Shown here piece after piece: positions 49,920-58,949 of a DNA stretch of 64,000 nt. Under the pieces are notes generated by a model. That model ran no database searches. It saw only the letters and a list, made by a program, of their open reading frames with translations, and was not told where the DNA came from. The stretch lies in NCBI GenBank assembly GCA_963970005.1, contig CAXAMN010026694.1:845958-909957 (forward strand), written 5' to 3'. Each line of letters starts with the position of its first letter. Positions within the stretch are counted from its first letter, which is position 1. A program made the translations under genes and the position numbers. The DNA comes from Durusdinium trenchii (taxonomy: Eukaryota > Sar > Dinophyceae > Suessiales > Symbiodiniaceae).

Positions 49920-50370
49920 TAGGTCGGACATCCCACCCGCTTCGTCCGGCGTTCTCCTCAAAGCTAAAAACACTCTGAGTGTCCGCGGCCAATGGGACTG
50001 GCTTCTTTTCCTCTCGCGAAGTCGTCATGAAGTCACGACCAAAGAGCCATAGCTCAGCCATACAAGAGATCGTACATATCGAGACACAGAAAACCCTTGA
50101 CTGTTCTGTCTTTCCACAAGAAGAGATCCGCATCTTCAAACCATCATTCGTTCGAGCTCGCTTGTTGGAAAACAATGCTCACTCCTGATTTGCTTCCTTC
50201 CCGTCACAGGCTTCCTACCGAAATGTCAGGTGTAAACCAAACTGCTCGGACCAAACTGCTAGGTCTCTGTCCTGCTTGGGCGCCGCCAACTCAACGAGAT
50301 GGGTCGTATCAAAGGTCCTGGTGAGAAATCCATGCACCAGTGTGGATCTTGTGCAGAATCGTGGCAGGCA
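49920..50370 (-). CDS. two candidate exons, unassigned
   Basis: Segment from acceptor TTTCTCACCAG (about 50320): TFDTTHLVELAAPKQDRDLA then VWSEQFGLHLTF. Next segment, about 50056-49920: AELWLFGRDFMTTSREEKKP, VPLAADTQSVFSFEENAGRS, then GWDVRPM. Both look like well-composed protein on the same strand. No domain recognised. Confidence 0.42.
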
Positions 50371-50616
50371 GTCGTGGAACTCTCTCTCACAACAGTCCAT
50401 TAATGGTGTATATATACAGTTACTGATTACTGTACTCTTGAAGAAAGTGAGCAATGTTGAGTGATCGAAAATACTGCAATGTCGTCGAAATTTGGAACAA
50501 AACAGAATCTGCTTCCAAATTCATTGCTCGTTCCTTCGACTCGGTTCCACTTCTCCCCTTTCCGCCTGTTGGGATGCACCAGCGTCAGCTCAAAGCTGGC
50601 TTCCTGTCGGGTTGCA

Positions 50617-50732
50617 GCGGAGGCAAATCCAACGCATCATGCAAAGATGCGAAAGAAATCGTTTCTGACTTAGTCGAATCTTGTGCACTCCGGTGTCATT
50701 CCATAGTCCATGAGTGGCGCAAATCAGATGGT
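50617..50732 (+). CDS. candidate plus-strand exon, unassigned
   Basis: After GGGTTGCAG the plus frame reads GGKSNASCKDAKEIVSDLVE then SCALRCHSIVHEWRKSD, and it stops at a good GT donor (GATG|GTAAGA). If real, it runs against the neighbouring minus-strand genes. Confidence 0.3.
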
Positions 50733-50739
50733 AAGAGGA

Positions 50740-51649
50740 TCAAAAATCGATGATTGTCAGGATCCAAAAACAAGTATATAATAGTATATAATGCATGTTA
50801 TATATATATATATACCCGGAAAATCAAACAAAATCGTGCAAACCCAGAATTGAAAGAGTGTGCAACGTCCTAAAACTTGCCCAGGGCTTTTCACAGCGGT
50901 TCACAGAAAGACTGCCACCAAACCTACCTACCTACCTTCCCTCCTTCCTTCCTTCCTTCCAAATTGTGTTTGATCCTGATACTTGTTATTGATCCTGATA
51001 GTAATTTGTGTTTGATCCTGATAATATTTCTTGATACCCATGCCCTGCCCATTGATTCTTTTGCGACGAGTGTTATTTGACTCCACATCTTTCTGATGTA
51101 GCTCAGCCAGTGCCATTCTGTCAACAACCAGGATTTCCGCATTCTGAGAATCTGATGAATCTGATCCTCTTAGCTTTTTCAATTCACTTGTCTTCCAGCT
51201 CAGCTCCACCACTTGACCAGCCTACCGGGCCTTTGTCGCCTACAGCTCCTTAGATCTAAAAAACACATAAAGACACATCAAAAGCGGTCTTCAGCCTGTG
51301 TCTTCCGCCTTACCGGCTTGGCCAGGCGGTGCAGCCGCTCCTGGGGGTTTTCGCGGTGCCAGCCGTACGGCCAGCGGGGTACGGCCTCATATTTTAAACT
51401 AAACTTAAACCCTTGGACCGAACTGCATGTGATATGAATTATACACAAAGTGTTTCAATGGGATTCTTGCAAGTTGGACTGACCTGGGTCCAAGTTGGGA
51501 CTGAGACTCTGCCGAGTTTGTGCCGCCAAAGACCATGAATCTGTTCTGTTTGCCACAAAACCTTGCTGACTTGAAGCAACGAAGCTGACAAATTTACTAT
51601 ATGAAACATGAAGGCAGGACATCACACATAATCTTTTCTCGCTCAATGC
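50740..51649. other. no supported gene; simple repeats
   Basis: A TA microsatellite at about 50800-50814, a CCTT/CCTA microsatellite at about 50926-50960, and a threefold repeat of TTGATCCTGATA at about 50970-51025. No protein-like frame. Confidence 0.5.
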
Positions 51650-51659
51650 NNNNNNNNNN
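51650..51659. other. assembly gap (10 N)
   Basis: Ten undetermined bases, probably a scaffolding gap of unknown true size. It lies about 50 bp beyond the end of the retroelement's last ORF, so the element's 3' end and any terminal repeat are probably lost or misjoined here. Confidence 0.98.
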
Positions 51660-51710
51660 ACAGACTAGCTTGGTAAGTCATCTTAGATGAACTTGCCATC
51701 CAACCCACTG

Positions 51711-54700
51711 TCACTCACAAGAATCACCCACTGTCCATAAAGGGAGAAATGAGGAAAGGTCCTCTGGACGGGCCACCTGTTCGAGAGCAGAGGGAAAAAT
51801 AAACTCAAAAAGGTGCCATGCTTGGTGCTGAGTCCATGCATCACTGAGACCAGCCCGGCTAAGGCCATCAGAGGGGTTAGAATGGCTGTCAATCCACTCA
51901 AACCACACTCGGACGCGAAAGGTTTGCAGGAAGTAGTGCGCCAGTTGAACAAGGGTGTGTACATCAGCTTGGGAGCTTCCACCCCTGATTAACGAGGCGA
52001 CAGCAGCTTCATTATCTACAAACCAAAGCACGTCATAGTCAGCCAAAGAAGCGCCATGAAACCATGGTACAAGCAGTCCGCAAAGGGTTTCCCCAGGGTA
52101 GATCTGCTGCGTTCGTGGCTGCCATGTATGAATAACTCGACGAGGGACTTCACAAGTCACGCCCGAAGGGGACATGTGCTTCCACATGATCACCCAGCCC
52201 AGCCGGAGTGTATCATTCTCAAAGGAAGCGTCAGAGTAGATAACCAAAGGAGCCGCAGGCTTGGAGCGAACTGAAATAACCCTCGGTTCCGGACAGGCTA
52301 CTATAGCTGCCAGAAGACGCAGGGTTAAGCAGTCCTCCGGAGACAGGTCTGCAGACCCTGACTTCTGCTTGGCGGCCAACAATGGCCCGCCAATGCGACC
52401 CGCGTACCCGGCGCACATGGAGAACATCCAGTTAAGGTCACCCCGGAGCTTGCCGGCATCGTCGGGGGATAACGTGGAAGTGTCCAGGGCGGATCGCAGC
52501 TTCTTCAAAATTTTGGTCGACGTGGAATACTTTGGTTGGAACCGAATCAACCCTTCAGTGACAAAATCGCCTACATGGACAGAAGTTCCGAGGTAGTGTC
52601 GGTTGTGGCCAGGTGCAAAGGACTTCGTAGGCTGGGGCGGTGCACCCAGTAACTTGAAGGCCAGTTGTAACCCAACCTGAGACACATCGTGGTCGCGGAC
52701 AAAGTCAACAGCGAGTTCGTCATCAAAGTAAGCCGCAGCGAAGCCAAGGAGGCACCGCCTCACAATGGCTACCCCAAGTTGCGGGAACCTGTTAAAGTTA
52801 ACCACAGCACTCTCCAAGCCATAGGCGAGCCCAAACATAGTAGTAAAGCGCCACCCTTGGTCCGGGACGTAGATGGCGACATTGGAGTAGCAGAGGTGTT
52901 CATCACAAACAGGCAAACCGCGGTAAGCATCCGGGAGATCATCCGTACCCAGACGGAGGTCTAACCAACCCGGAGGGGGCAGTTGGTCCAGGGCAAAAGC
53001 CGAATCAACCATACGAGCGAGGGCTGCCACGAAGTCAACATTGACTGTAGAGATCGTCTCAGGCATAGTTGTATGGTGGTTGTGCCCGCTTTTGCGCGCG
53101 TTGTCAATGGCCCGATGCTTGCCATCCGGCTGGATGATCAAGAACCTTTCAACTGCTCTCCAACCCCCTTCGCCAAAAACGTCATCCATCTCCTTCATGG
53201 TCCTCAAAGGGCTACAAAAACCTTTGGTAACTTCGTCCAACGTGAGTTGATGAATGATCTCGTGGTGCATAGGTGGCCGACTGTGTACCAACCGTTGAAT
53301 ATCAGCAGCGGCAGAGGGTCCCAGCCACTCCGCCAAGTCTGCTTTGCCCTCCTGGCGCACTGGGCGGAAAACACCTGAGTGGGTCATAGAGCCCACAATA
53401 GGGAAACCCTGAACCAGTTGCTGAGCCAGCGATAGGTCAGGCCACCTGATTAGGATGGCCAGGACCGCCGTGAGGGCGGGTTTCTTGCACTGGGCCACTT
53501 GCGATGCAGCCTGGCATCTGAAAGGCACCAATGCCTCTTCTAGAGGCAGCAAGGCTGTAGCTACAGTGCGCAGCACCTGTCGCAATTTGGTGGCATACTT
53601 GGGGAGGAACCGTTGCCATACAAACAAAGCCTCAACTACAAACCCGATGTCTGGTTCAGGCCAATCCCTGGGGTGGAAAGGGGTCGGCAGCTCAGCCGAG
53701 GCTGCCAAATGAGCCTCCTTCCCCAACCCCGGAACCAACAGGTGATCAAGGCCTCTCGCGGACGAGCTCGCGTAGCGCTGACCTGACAAACCTGCGTAGA
53801 TATCAGTACGTTGGCGTCCCCAAATCGGCGCCGGACCCAAGTCCTGCCAGGGCTCCTGACGCAAATGTCTCCATGCTGGGTAGGCCTGCAGGAGCGACAA
53901 ATCACACGAGCTCAGTCGTGGACGAACGAGAGACCATACCGGCGATTCGCTGTCCAGGTAGGGAAACACCACCCCCAAGCGCGAGACCACCTCCTCTGCC
54001 TGAAGCATCCCCGGCATGATGCTCAACCGACCCGGTGCCCAGACCGAGTTAGACAACCGAGAGTGAAGGGCCAGCTCATCATGGTCCGAAAGGGGACAGG
54101 GGAGCTTGGTGGATAGCACACTAGGCAACATGGTCATGAGGGCGATGATACAGGGGATATGGAAACCATTGCCGATCAATGAGTTCTTGACCTGAGTACG
54201 CCGTGCTGGCGACCCCCGAACTGGTTCAACCAGGTCCGGAGGGATCCCCATGAGTTGGCACCGTTCCGACGGGTGCAAGGTTCTCCAAGTAGACCCCGAC
54301 CAGAGCAAAGATGATTCCTCATATGCCGCTGGGGGGAACCTACGGTGGTCTTGGTGGAACCTGTCAACTGCCGCTGGGGTGGCATCACGCACACGATCAG
54401 CGGGGTGCCAAAATTCACGTGCGAATGGATGCATAGCTCCACCTCCGTGAGCACGGAGGACTTGGGCCGGGTCTAACAGGGGGAGGTAGGGGCCACTCCA
54501 CCACACCTGAGACGGCGCCGGCTTTTTTCCAGCAAAGCGAAGCGTAGGGACATCAGCCTCGGTCTGGGCCCACGTCCAGGACTCAGGCGGGGGTGTGTCG
54601 GCTTGGACACCCCGCGCGAGCGAGCCCAGCCAGAACAGGCGCCTGCGGCGCACCCATCCACAGCTGGCCGCATCCATGCAGATAGGGCGGCATCCCATCC

Positions 54701-55313
54701 ATGTACTGTACTGGTCACGAACAGTGGCAGGCATACTGGCAACATTTTCCAGGAAAACCACAATCTCCAGGCCAGAGGCTTCAGGAAGAGTTCGAAGCTC
54801 CTGGACGATACGTTGTAACTCCATCGGCTGCCGGGACCGCGGGTCATCCAGGCCTCTGCGTTGCCGGTTCAGCGAAGAGTTGCCCTGGCAAGGGGAGCCA
54901 CCCCCCACCAGGATGCCCCGAGGTTGGCGCCTCTGAAGGAAACCACGGAAAAGGGCAGCCCGCACGTGCTCAACCTGGTCGACATGGACGATATTGGGCA
55001 TGGCCTGAGTTGCACAATGAACCGCATCTGGATCACTTTCAGCACTGAGGGCATAAAAGTGAATCCCCATGGCCAGGAGGGCTACACAAAGACCCCCTAC
55101 ACCGGCCCATAGGTCAATAACCAACCAGGTGCCACGGAAAGGTTTAGCCCATGGGTACTGCGGCAAATCACTCCGCCCGCGCCAGCTCACAGGCTTGGCC
55201 GCAGTCAACCGGGCGGCGACATCCAGGGGACCTTGAAGAGGAGCATCATCATCAACCAGAACCACCCGTCGGCAGGTCTCCAAAGATGGTTCCACCATGC
55301 AAGGGGGCTGCAT
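51711..55313 (-). CDS. C5-cytosine DNA methyltransferase - reverse transcriptase - RNase H fusion (1200 aa)
   Basis: ATG at 55313, stop at 51711, no internal break. Residues 63-400 are a full C5 methyltransferase: motif I DLWAGVGG (67-74, SAM binding), motif IV SPCQ with nucleophile Cys142, motif VI ENV (189-191), motif VIII RRRRLFWLG (222-230), motif IX-like HPSERCQLMG (347-356) and motif X-like NSLIGNGFHIP (377-387). Residues 400-680 are unassigned. RT spans about 690-900: DDLPDAY motif A (Asp792 likely catalytic) and YFDD (862-865). RNase H spans about 1020-1155 with YSDAS (Asp1028), Glu1075, VDN (Asp1100) and SNPSDGLSR (Asp1149), so all four acidic positions are kept. Methyltransferases of this type transfer a methyl group from SAM to cytosine C5. 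The fusion could methylate newly made cDNA (inference). Retroelement DNMTs are reported from Symbiodinium (de Mendoza et al. 2018, cited from memory). Confidence 0.93.
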   Translation of the reverse strand: MQPPCMVEPSLETCRRVVLVDDDAPLQGPLDVAARLTAAKPVSWRGRSDLPQYPWAKPFRGTWLVIDLWAGVGGLCVALLAMGIHFYALSAESDPDAVHCATQAMPNIVHVDQVEHVRAALFRGFLQRRQPRGILVGGGSPCQGNSSLNRQRRGLDDPRSRQPMELQRIVQELRTLPEASGLEIVVFLENVASMPATVRDQYSTWMGCRPICMDAASCGWVRRRRLFWLGSLARGVQADTPPPESWTWAQTEADVPTLRFAGKKPAPSQVWWSGPYLPLLDPAQVLRAHGGGAMHPFAREFWHPADRVRDATPAAVDRFHQDHRRFPPAAYEESSLLWSGSTWRTLHPSERCQLMGIPPDLVEPVRGSPARRTQVKNSLIGNGFHIPCIIALMTMLPSVLSTKLPCPLSDHDELALHSRLSNSVWAPGRLSIMPGMLQAEEVVSRLGVVFPYLDSESPVWSLVRPRLSSCDLSLLQAYPAWRHLRQEPWQDLGPAPIWGRQRTDIYAGLSGQRYASSSARGLDHLLVPGLGKEAHLAASAELPTPFHPRDWPEPDIGFVVEALFVWQRFLPKYATKLRQVLRTVATALLPLEEALVPFRCQAASQVAQCKKPALTAVLAILIRWPDLSLAQQLVQGFPIVGSMTHSGVFRPVRQEGKADLAEWLGPSAAADIQRLVHSRPPMHHEIIHQLTLDEVTKGFCSPLRTMKEMDDVFGEGGWRAVERFLIIQPDGKHRAIDNARKSGHNHHTTMPETISTVNVDFVAALARMVDSAFALDQLPPPGWLDLRLGTDDLPDAYRGLPVCDEHLCYSNVAIYVPDQGWRFTTMFGLAYGLESAVVNFNRFPQLGVAIVRRCLLGFAAAYFDDELAVDFVRDHDVSQVGLQLAFKLLGAPPQPTKSFAPGHNRHYLGTSVHVGDFVTEGLIRFQPKYSTSTKILKKLRSALDTSTLSPDDAGKLRGDLNWMFSMCAGYAGRIGGPLLAAKQKSGSADLSPEDCLTLRLLAAIVACPEPRVISVRSKPAAPLVIYSDASFENDTLRLGWVIMWKHMSPSGVTCEVPRRVIHTWQPRTQQIYPGETLCGLLVPWFHGASLADYDVLWFVDNEAAVASLIRGGSSQADVHTLVQLAHYFLQTFRVRVWFEWIDSHSNPSDGLSRAGLSDAWTQHQAWHLFEFIFPSALEQVARPEDLSSFLPLWTVGDSCE

Positions 55314-55370
55314 TGACTGCCGCTGCTCCGCTTCCCCCCGGGGCTCACAGGCCCCCAGGGGGCGCTGTCC

Positions 55371-56514
55371 CTATTCGGAGTGCTGCAGGCGAGTATGGCC
55401 TGCAGAGCACGGCTTGCCGGAGGAGAGCTTCACGTCGCACTTGTGAATATTGGGGCACTTGGCCTGTTGGCACCCGCGGCCATCATTCCATGGCTTGCAA
55501 AACCTCTGGCCGCCCTTGATCTGGCTCACCGTGGGCCAGCGGTCTGACTTGATTTGGCGGCTGGGCCTTCTCATCCGCCAGAACCATCTCGGCGGCCTTG
55601 CGTTTGGCCGGCGCCGCCTCAGCCATAGAAGGCTGCAATGCCGGTGAGCGCCATTCCAGGTGAGTTTGGCGCAGGGCCTCAGCCAGGGCACTGCCTCCAG
55701 TGTAACCTCGTCGGACCAGCGATGCCATCTTGGATCTGGTGAGAGTGTCACACTTCTCCAACCAGAGCAAGCTGCCATGGCCATACTCCATTGTTGACTG
55801 CAATGCATGGTCCGCATAGGTCAAGGCCTGATCCAAAGGCATGAAGGTGCGCTCTTGCTTGTCAAAGTCCTGCTGCTTGAACAGTCCGGCCCAGCCCCAG
55901 GCATACGCCAGAGTTCGCAGCGCCCAATAGTGGTCCACCACTGTCTTGACCACCCGCCCCTCCTCCGTTTGAAACTCCAGCTGCACGCCAGATCCCAGTC
56001 TGACGGCCTCCTGGAGGCGAGGAGTAGATTGGTGCAGGATGGAACGAATCTTGCTGGCTGGGATGACTGTCATAGTGCGCTTGCGGAACTCACGATAGCA
56101 CCGGCTGCGTAGGGCATCCGAGGGCTCCAGCATAGGGTCCAACGTGAGGTTGTACTTCGCCTGGAAGTCTCGCGACATCTGTTGCATGGTACTATCTGGG
56201 AGGATCTCATCCGGGGCGTCCACGTGCTTTTGCTCAGCGGCCGCAGTCTTGATAGCTGCCAACCCCGCTGCTCGCGCCGCCTTCAAGCGTGAACGAGTCA
56301 GACGGTTCTCCTTCAAGGTAGTGGTCAGCAGCACCTGCGTCAAGGAATCTTCCATATTCACATCATCAAACCAGTAGACGAAGTCTTCGAGGGTCTCCCA
56401 ACGGTGTTTGGTGATGAGTTCCTTGGACCATTCGGGAAGGAGATTGGCCACTTGGAAACGCATAGCCAATCCACGGTCATCAGCATAGACGTCAATGTGG
56501 GAGGCGTGCGTCAT
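55371..56514 (-). CDS. Gag-like protein with C-terminal CCCH zinc finger, frame-shifted
   Basis: The first frame starts with ATG at 56514 and runs 343 codons to 55483. It is largely helical and charged (LLPEWSKELITKHRWETLED near the N-terminus, DHYWALRTLAYAWGWAGLF further on), like a capsid-type protein but with no recognised family. Near 55560-55530 the sensible reading moves by +1 into the frame reaching 55371, which gives KSDRWPTVSQIKGGQRF, then FCKPWNDGRGCQQAKCPNIH, a C-x8-C-x4-C-x3-H zinc finger, followed by another Cys/His set and a TAG (55371-55373). This is either programmed frameshifting or an indel. The second frame is in phase with the methyltransferase-RT ORF after the TAG. Nucleic-acid packaging is the likely role (inference from position and finger). 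Confidence 0.7.
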
Positions 56515-56846
56515 CCTGCCTCTCTCACAGGACGAAAGACTGATGCAGAGCCCGGGCAGAGACTTGGGCCAGGATCACGGGAGCGGAGGACGGTAGGAAG
56601 GCACAGCTTCACAAAACCCCCCCACACTACACCGGTGGACACATGGCCATGCGTACTCCGGGCCTCGGGGACACTGGGAAAAAATAATGACTGCCTACCC
56701 CAATTGTATAACGACACAAAAACGGCGACGACTCGAGGCTCGAACGACCAGGTTCGCGGGCGGTCTCCCCCCCCCCCCAGCCGCGCCCACCCAAACCCGG
56801 CCCAACAAGGCTTGATGCGCACTTTTCATAGCCATAGGGCGGTCGA
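56515..56846 (-). other. spacer between recombinase and Gag-like ORFs
   Basis: A 332-nt stretch with a C/G homopolymer run (about 56767-56780) and no supported ORF. It might carry a trans-splice acceptor or internal promoter for the downstream ORFs, but no second spliced-leader match is present. Short minus-strand frames across it are low complexity. Confidence 0.5.
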
Positions 56847-58949
56847 TCAGTGGAGCCACCCACAAGTGTCGGCCAGGGCCTTGTATAGGGCCCGTGGCAT
56901 GCGAGCCAAACACCTCTGGCATATAGCGCTCTTCGGGAGGGTGTTAAACCCTTCACCGACCTGTTTTGGGTCCTGGGCGTAGGCCGCGTCCCGGCAGAAA
57001 GGGAGGAGCCTTCCCTCCAGTTCGCCCTGCACCAGGTGAACTCGGGAGGCTTGCACGAACCATTTGCCCTCGCACCCCAAGGTCCCGGGGGGGTCGATGC
57101 CTTCAAGGTCTGACGCCTCGGCTGAAACATCTGATGCCGACATCGACGTGGTAGATGACGATACGGAAACCACATCGCCTTCGCCTGCCACCGGCGACAG
57201 GTTGTCGGGCTCCACCTCATCTTTCACCACCTCCGTGACAGGGAGCACCGGCTGGGCCATCTCCTCGGGGGTCAAAGACACTTCCGGGAGCACCAAAGCA
57301 TCCATAAGTGGCGGGAAGTGCTCGTTGGCTGAAGCGAGCTCCTGCCACGACCAAGCATCCCGTGGCACCAGTCCATCGTGGGTCAGGGCAAGCTCGGGCT
57401 GCTTGCGTTGCCACAGGTGAAGAAACCGCTTGATGAGGGCAACCTTGAGAAGGCCACTGTGGACGACTTTCTGGCCAGCATAGTGCACGCCCATACTCCA
57501 CGTAGCACGACTCTTTCGCTGGGGGGTGGGGCCTCCAGCACTCGGCACCTCTACCCAGCTACCCAGCGACTGCTGGTCATTCGGATCCAACCGACAAATC
57601 TGACCCAGCGTCGGTAGGAAGCGTCGCAGCCGATTGAACCCTGCCACTTGGGCTTGAGCGGGATCCACGCCCACATCCATCAAAGTGCCCCGCATCAGTT
57701 CGAGGAAGCGGCCGCGGGACATCTTCTTCGACACGTTCCACGGGGTGGATTCCGTCACCTGCCAAAGCTCATCAGCCTGGAGTTGCACTGCCGGCCACAG
57801 GAACCCCACATCCGGCAGGGTCTCGTGGAGGACAAAGTCCTGTATGATCTTCAAGAGGCTGGCCCCTCGGAAGACCAAATCCGGCGTGGCCCACTCATAG
57901 GCAGGCCGGGTACCCTGACGCCGGGCCTTGCCTTGGGCACACTTGAAAATGAGGAAGGTGTCCGCCGCCCCCACAAAGCTGGAACGTTGAAAGTGTTCAA
58001 AGCGAATGCAGGAGGTAGCGGCCCAAATAAACATAGCCAACAACAGCAAATGTGTACCCTTCGCCTGACGGAGGCGGAGGAGCAGATTGATCATCTCCCA
58101 AGGTTGCAGTTCCTGCTTTTGTTGAACCGTGTGATCAATAGGGAGCAACTTGTATGGCTGCAGCAACCAATGATCCAGGTCAAAGGGGATGGCAAAATGC
58201 TGGCGAAACCACTTCAGGGCATGGTACATGCTGGTGGCCGCTGTCGGTCCTCCGGCCGCCACGGCCTTGAAGAAAGCACTCAGCTGAAGAGGCGTCGGTG
58301 TACGGACGTGGAATTGGTTGTCCAAGGCGTATAGGCGCCATCGCCTCAGGGCTCCCACCAGCGCGCCTGCTCGTTGCGGAGACACACGGCTAGCCGCAGG
58401 CATAACCGTCTCCTTGAGCAGTTGACAGCGCACAGGGTCGCGCATCATTGCCTTGTTCACGCCGAGCTCCTCGAGGTCGAGGAAATCCTCCATCAACAAC
58501 TCAAACATGGCCTCCAGTTTGGCGTTCTTCTGGAGGACCTCACGAGCATGGGGGTTGTGGGCAGCATCTTGAATCATCGTAGGAGCCGCGGAGCTAGGGC
58601 CTGTGGATGTAAGGTGGCGTATACGGACGCCCGACGGCGGCACAGTGGTGTCCGTCCCAGACGGAACCGGGTGCATGGAAATGCATGCCCGTCGATGATC
58701 CTCCAAACATCGCTGAGCCCTAGCTCGGGCGCTATGTGCCCGACCGGATGCCACTGTCCAAAATGCAGCGACCGCAAACTCATGGTCGGGGGGCAGAGAC
58801 CCAATCTCCTGCTCCACCTCCTGCAAAAGCTCTTGGCTGCTAGCCCACATACCAACCACATCACTGCAGGTCTGGGCCCCTTGAAGGACCAACAACTCCC
58901 TCAGGCCATCAGGCTTGTCCTGGAGCAGATCCTGCAGCTCCTGCTCCAT
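56847..58949 (-). CDS. tyrosine-recombinase-like protein (about 700 aa)
   Basis: The frame is open from 59303, but its first part is a low-complexity shadow of the overlapping ORF. I choose the ATG at 58949, which starts MEQELQDLLQDKPDGLREL. Numbering from 59303: an N-terminal core-binding-like helical region at about 300-395 (SAFFKAVAAGGPTAATSMY, KWFRQHF), then a catalytic-like domain at about 410-625. The latter has box I SCIRFEHFQ (Arg434), Lys459 in KGKARRQG-like context, box II FNRLRRFLPTLGQ (Arg560), LGSW (581-583), and Tyr608 in VHYAG. The usual first His of HxxR aligns to Asn557, so activity is uncertain. A C-terminal acidic/Ser linker leads to CQRC (795-798) with other Cys, perhaps zinc binding. 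Such recombinases insert a circular cDNA in DIRS elements. The overlap with the previous ORF is 41 nt in the +1 frame. Confidence 0.72.
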   Translation of the reverse strand: MEQELQDLLQDKPDGLRELLVLQGAQTCSDVVGMWASSQELLQEVEQEIGSLPPDHEFAVAAFWTVASGRAHSARARAQRCLEDHRRACISMHPVPSGTDTTVPPSGVRIRHLTSTGPSSAAPTMIQDAAHNPHAREVLQKNAKLEAMFELLMEDFLDLEELGVNKAMMRDPVRCQLLKETVMPAASRVSPQRAGALVGALRRWRLYALDNQFHVRTPTPLQLSAFFKAVAAGGPTAATSMYHALKWFRQHFAIPFDLDHWLLQPYKLLPIDHTVQQKQELQPWEMINLLLRLRQAKGTHLLLLAMFIWAATSCIRFEHFQRSSFVGAADTFLIFKCAQGKARRQGTRPAYEWATPDLVFRGASLLKIIQDFVLHETLPDVGFLWPAVQLQADELWQVTESTPWNVSKKMSRGRFLELMRGTLMDVGVDPAQAQVAGFNRLRRFLPTLGQICRLDPNDQQSLGSWVEVPSAGGPTPQRKSRATWSMGVHYAGQKVVHSGLLKVALIKRFLHLWQRKQPELALTHDGLVPRDAWSWQELASANEHFPPLMDALVLPEVSLTPEEMAQPVLPVTEVVKDEVEPDNLSPVAGEGDVVSVSSSTTSMSASDVSAEASDLEGIDPPGTLGCEGKWFVQASRVHLVQGELEGRLLPFCRDAAYAQDPKQVGEGFNTLPKSAICQRCLARMPRALYKALADTCGWLH

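Noticed and set aside
57648..58334. 228-codon plus-strand ORF
   Set aside because: It is antisense to the recombinase ORF in a GC-rich region and has no motif. Several other plus-strand frames between 52 and 59 kb are likewise shadows.
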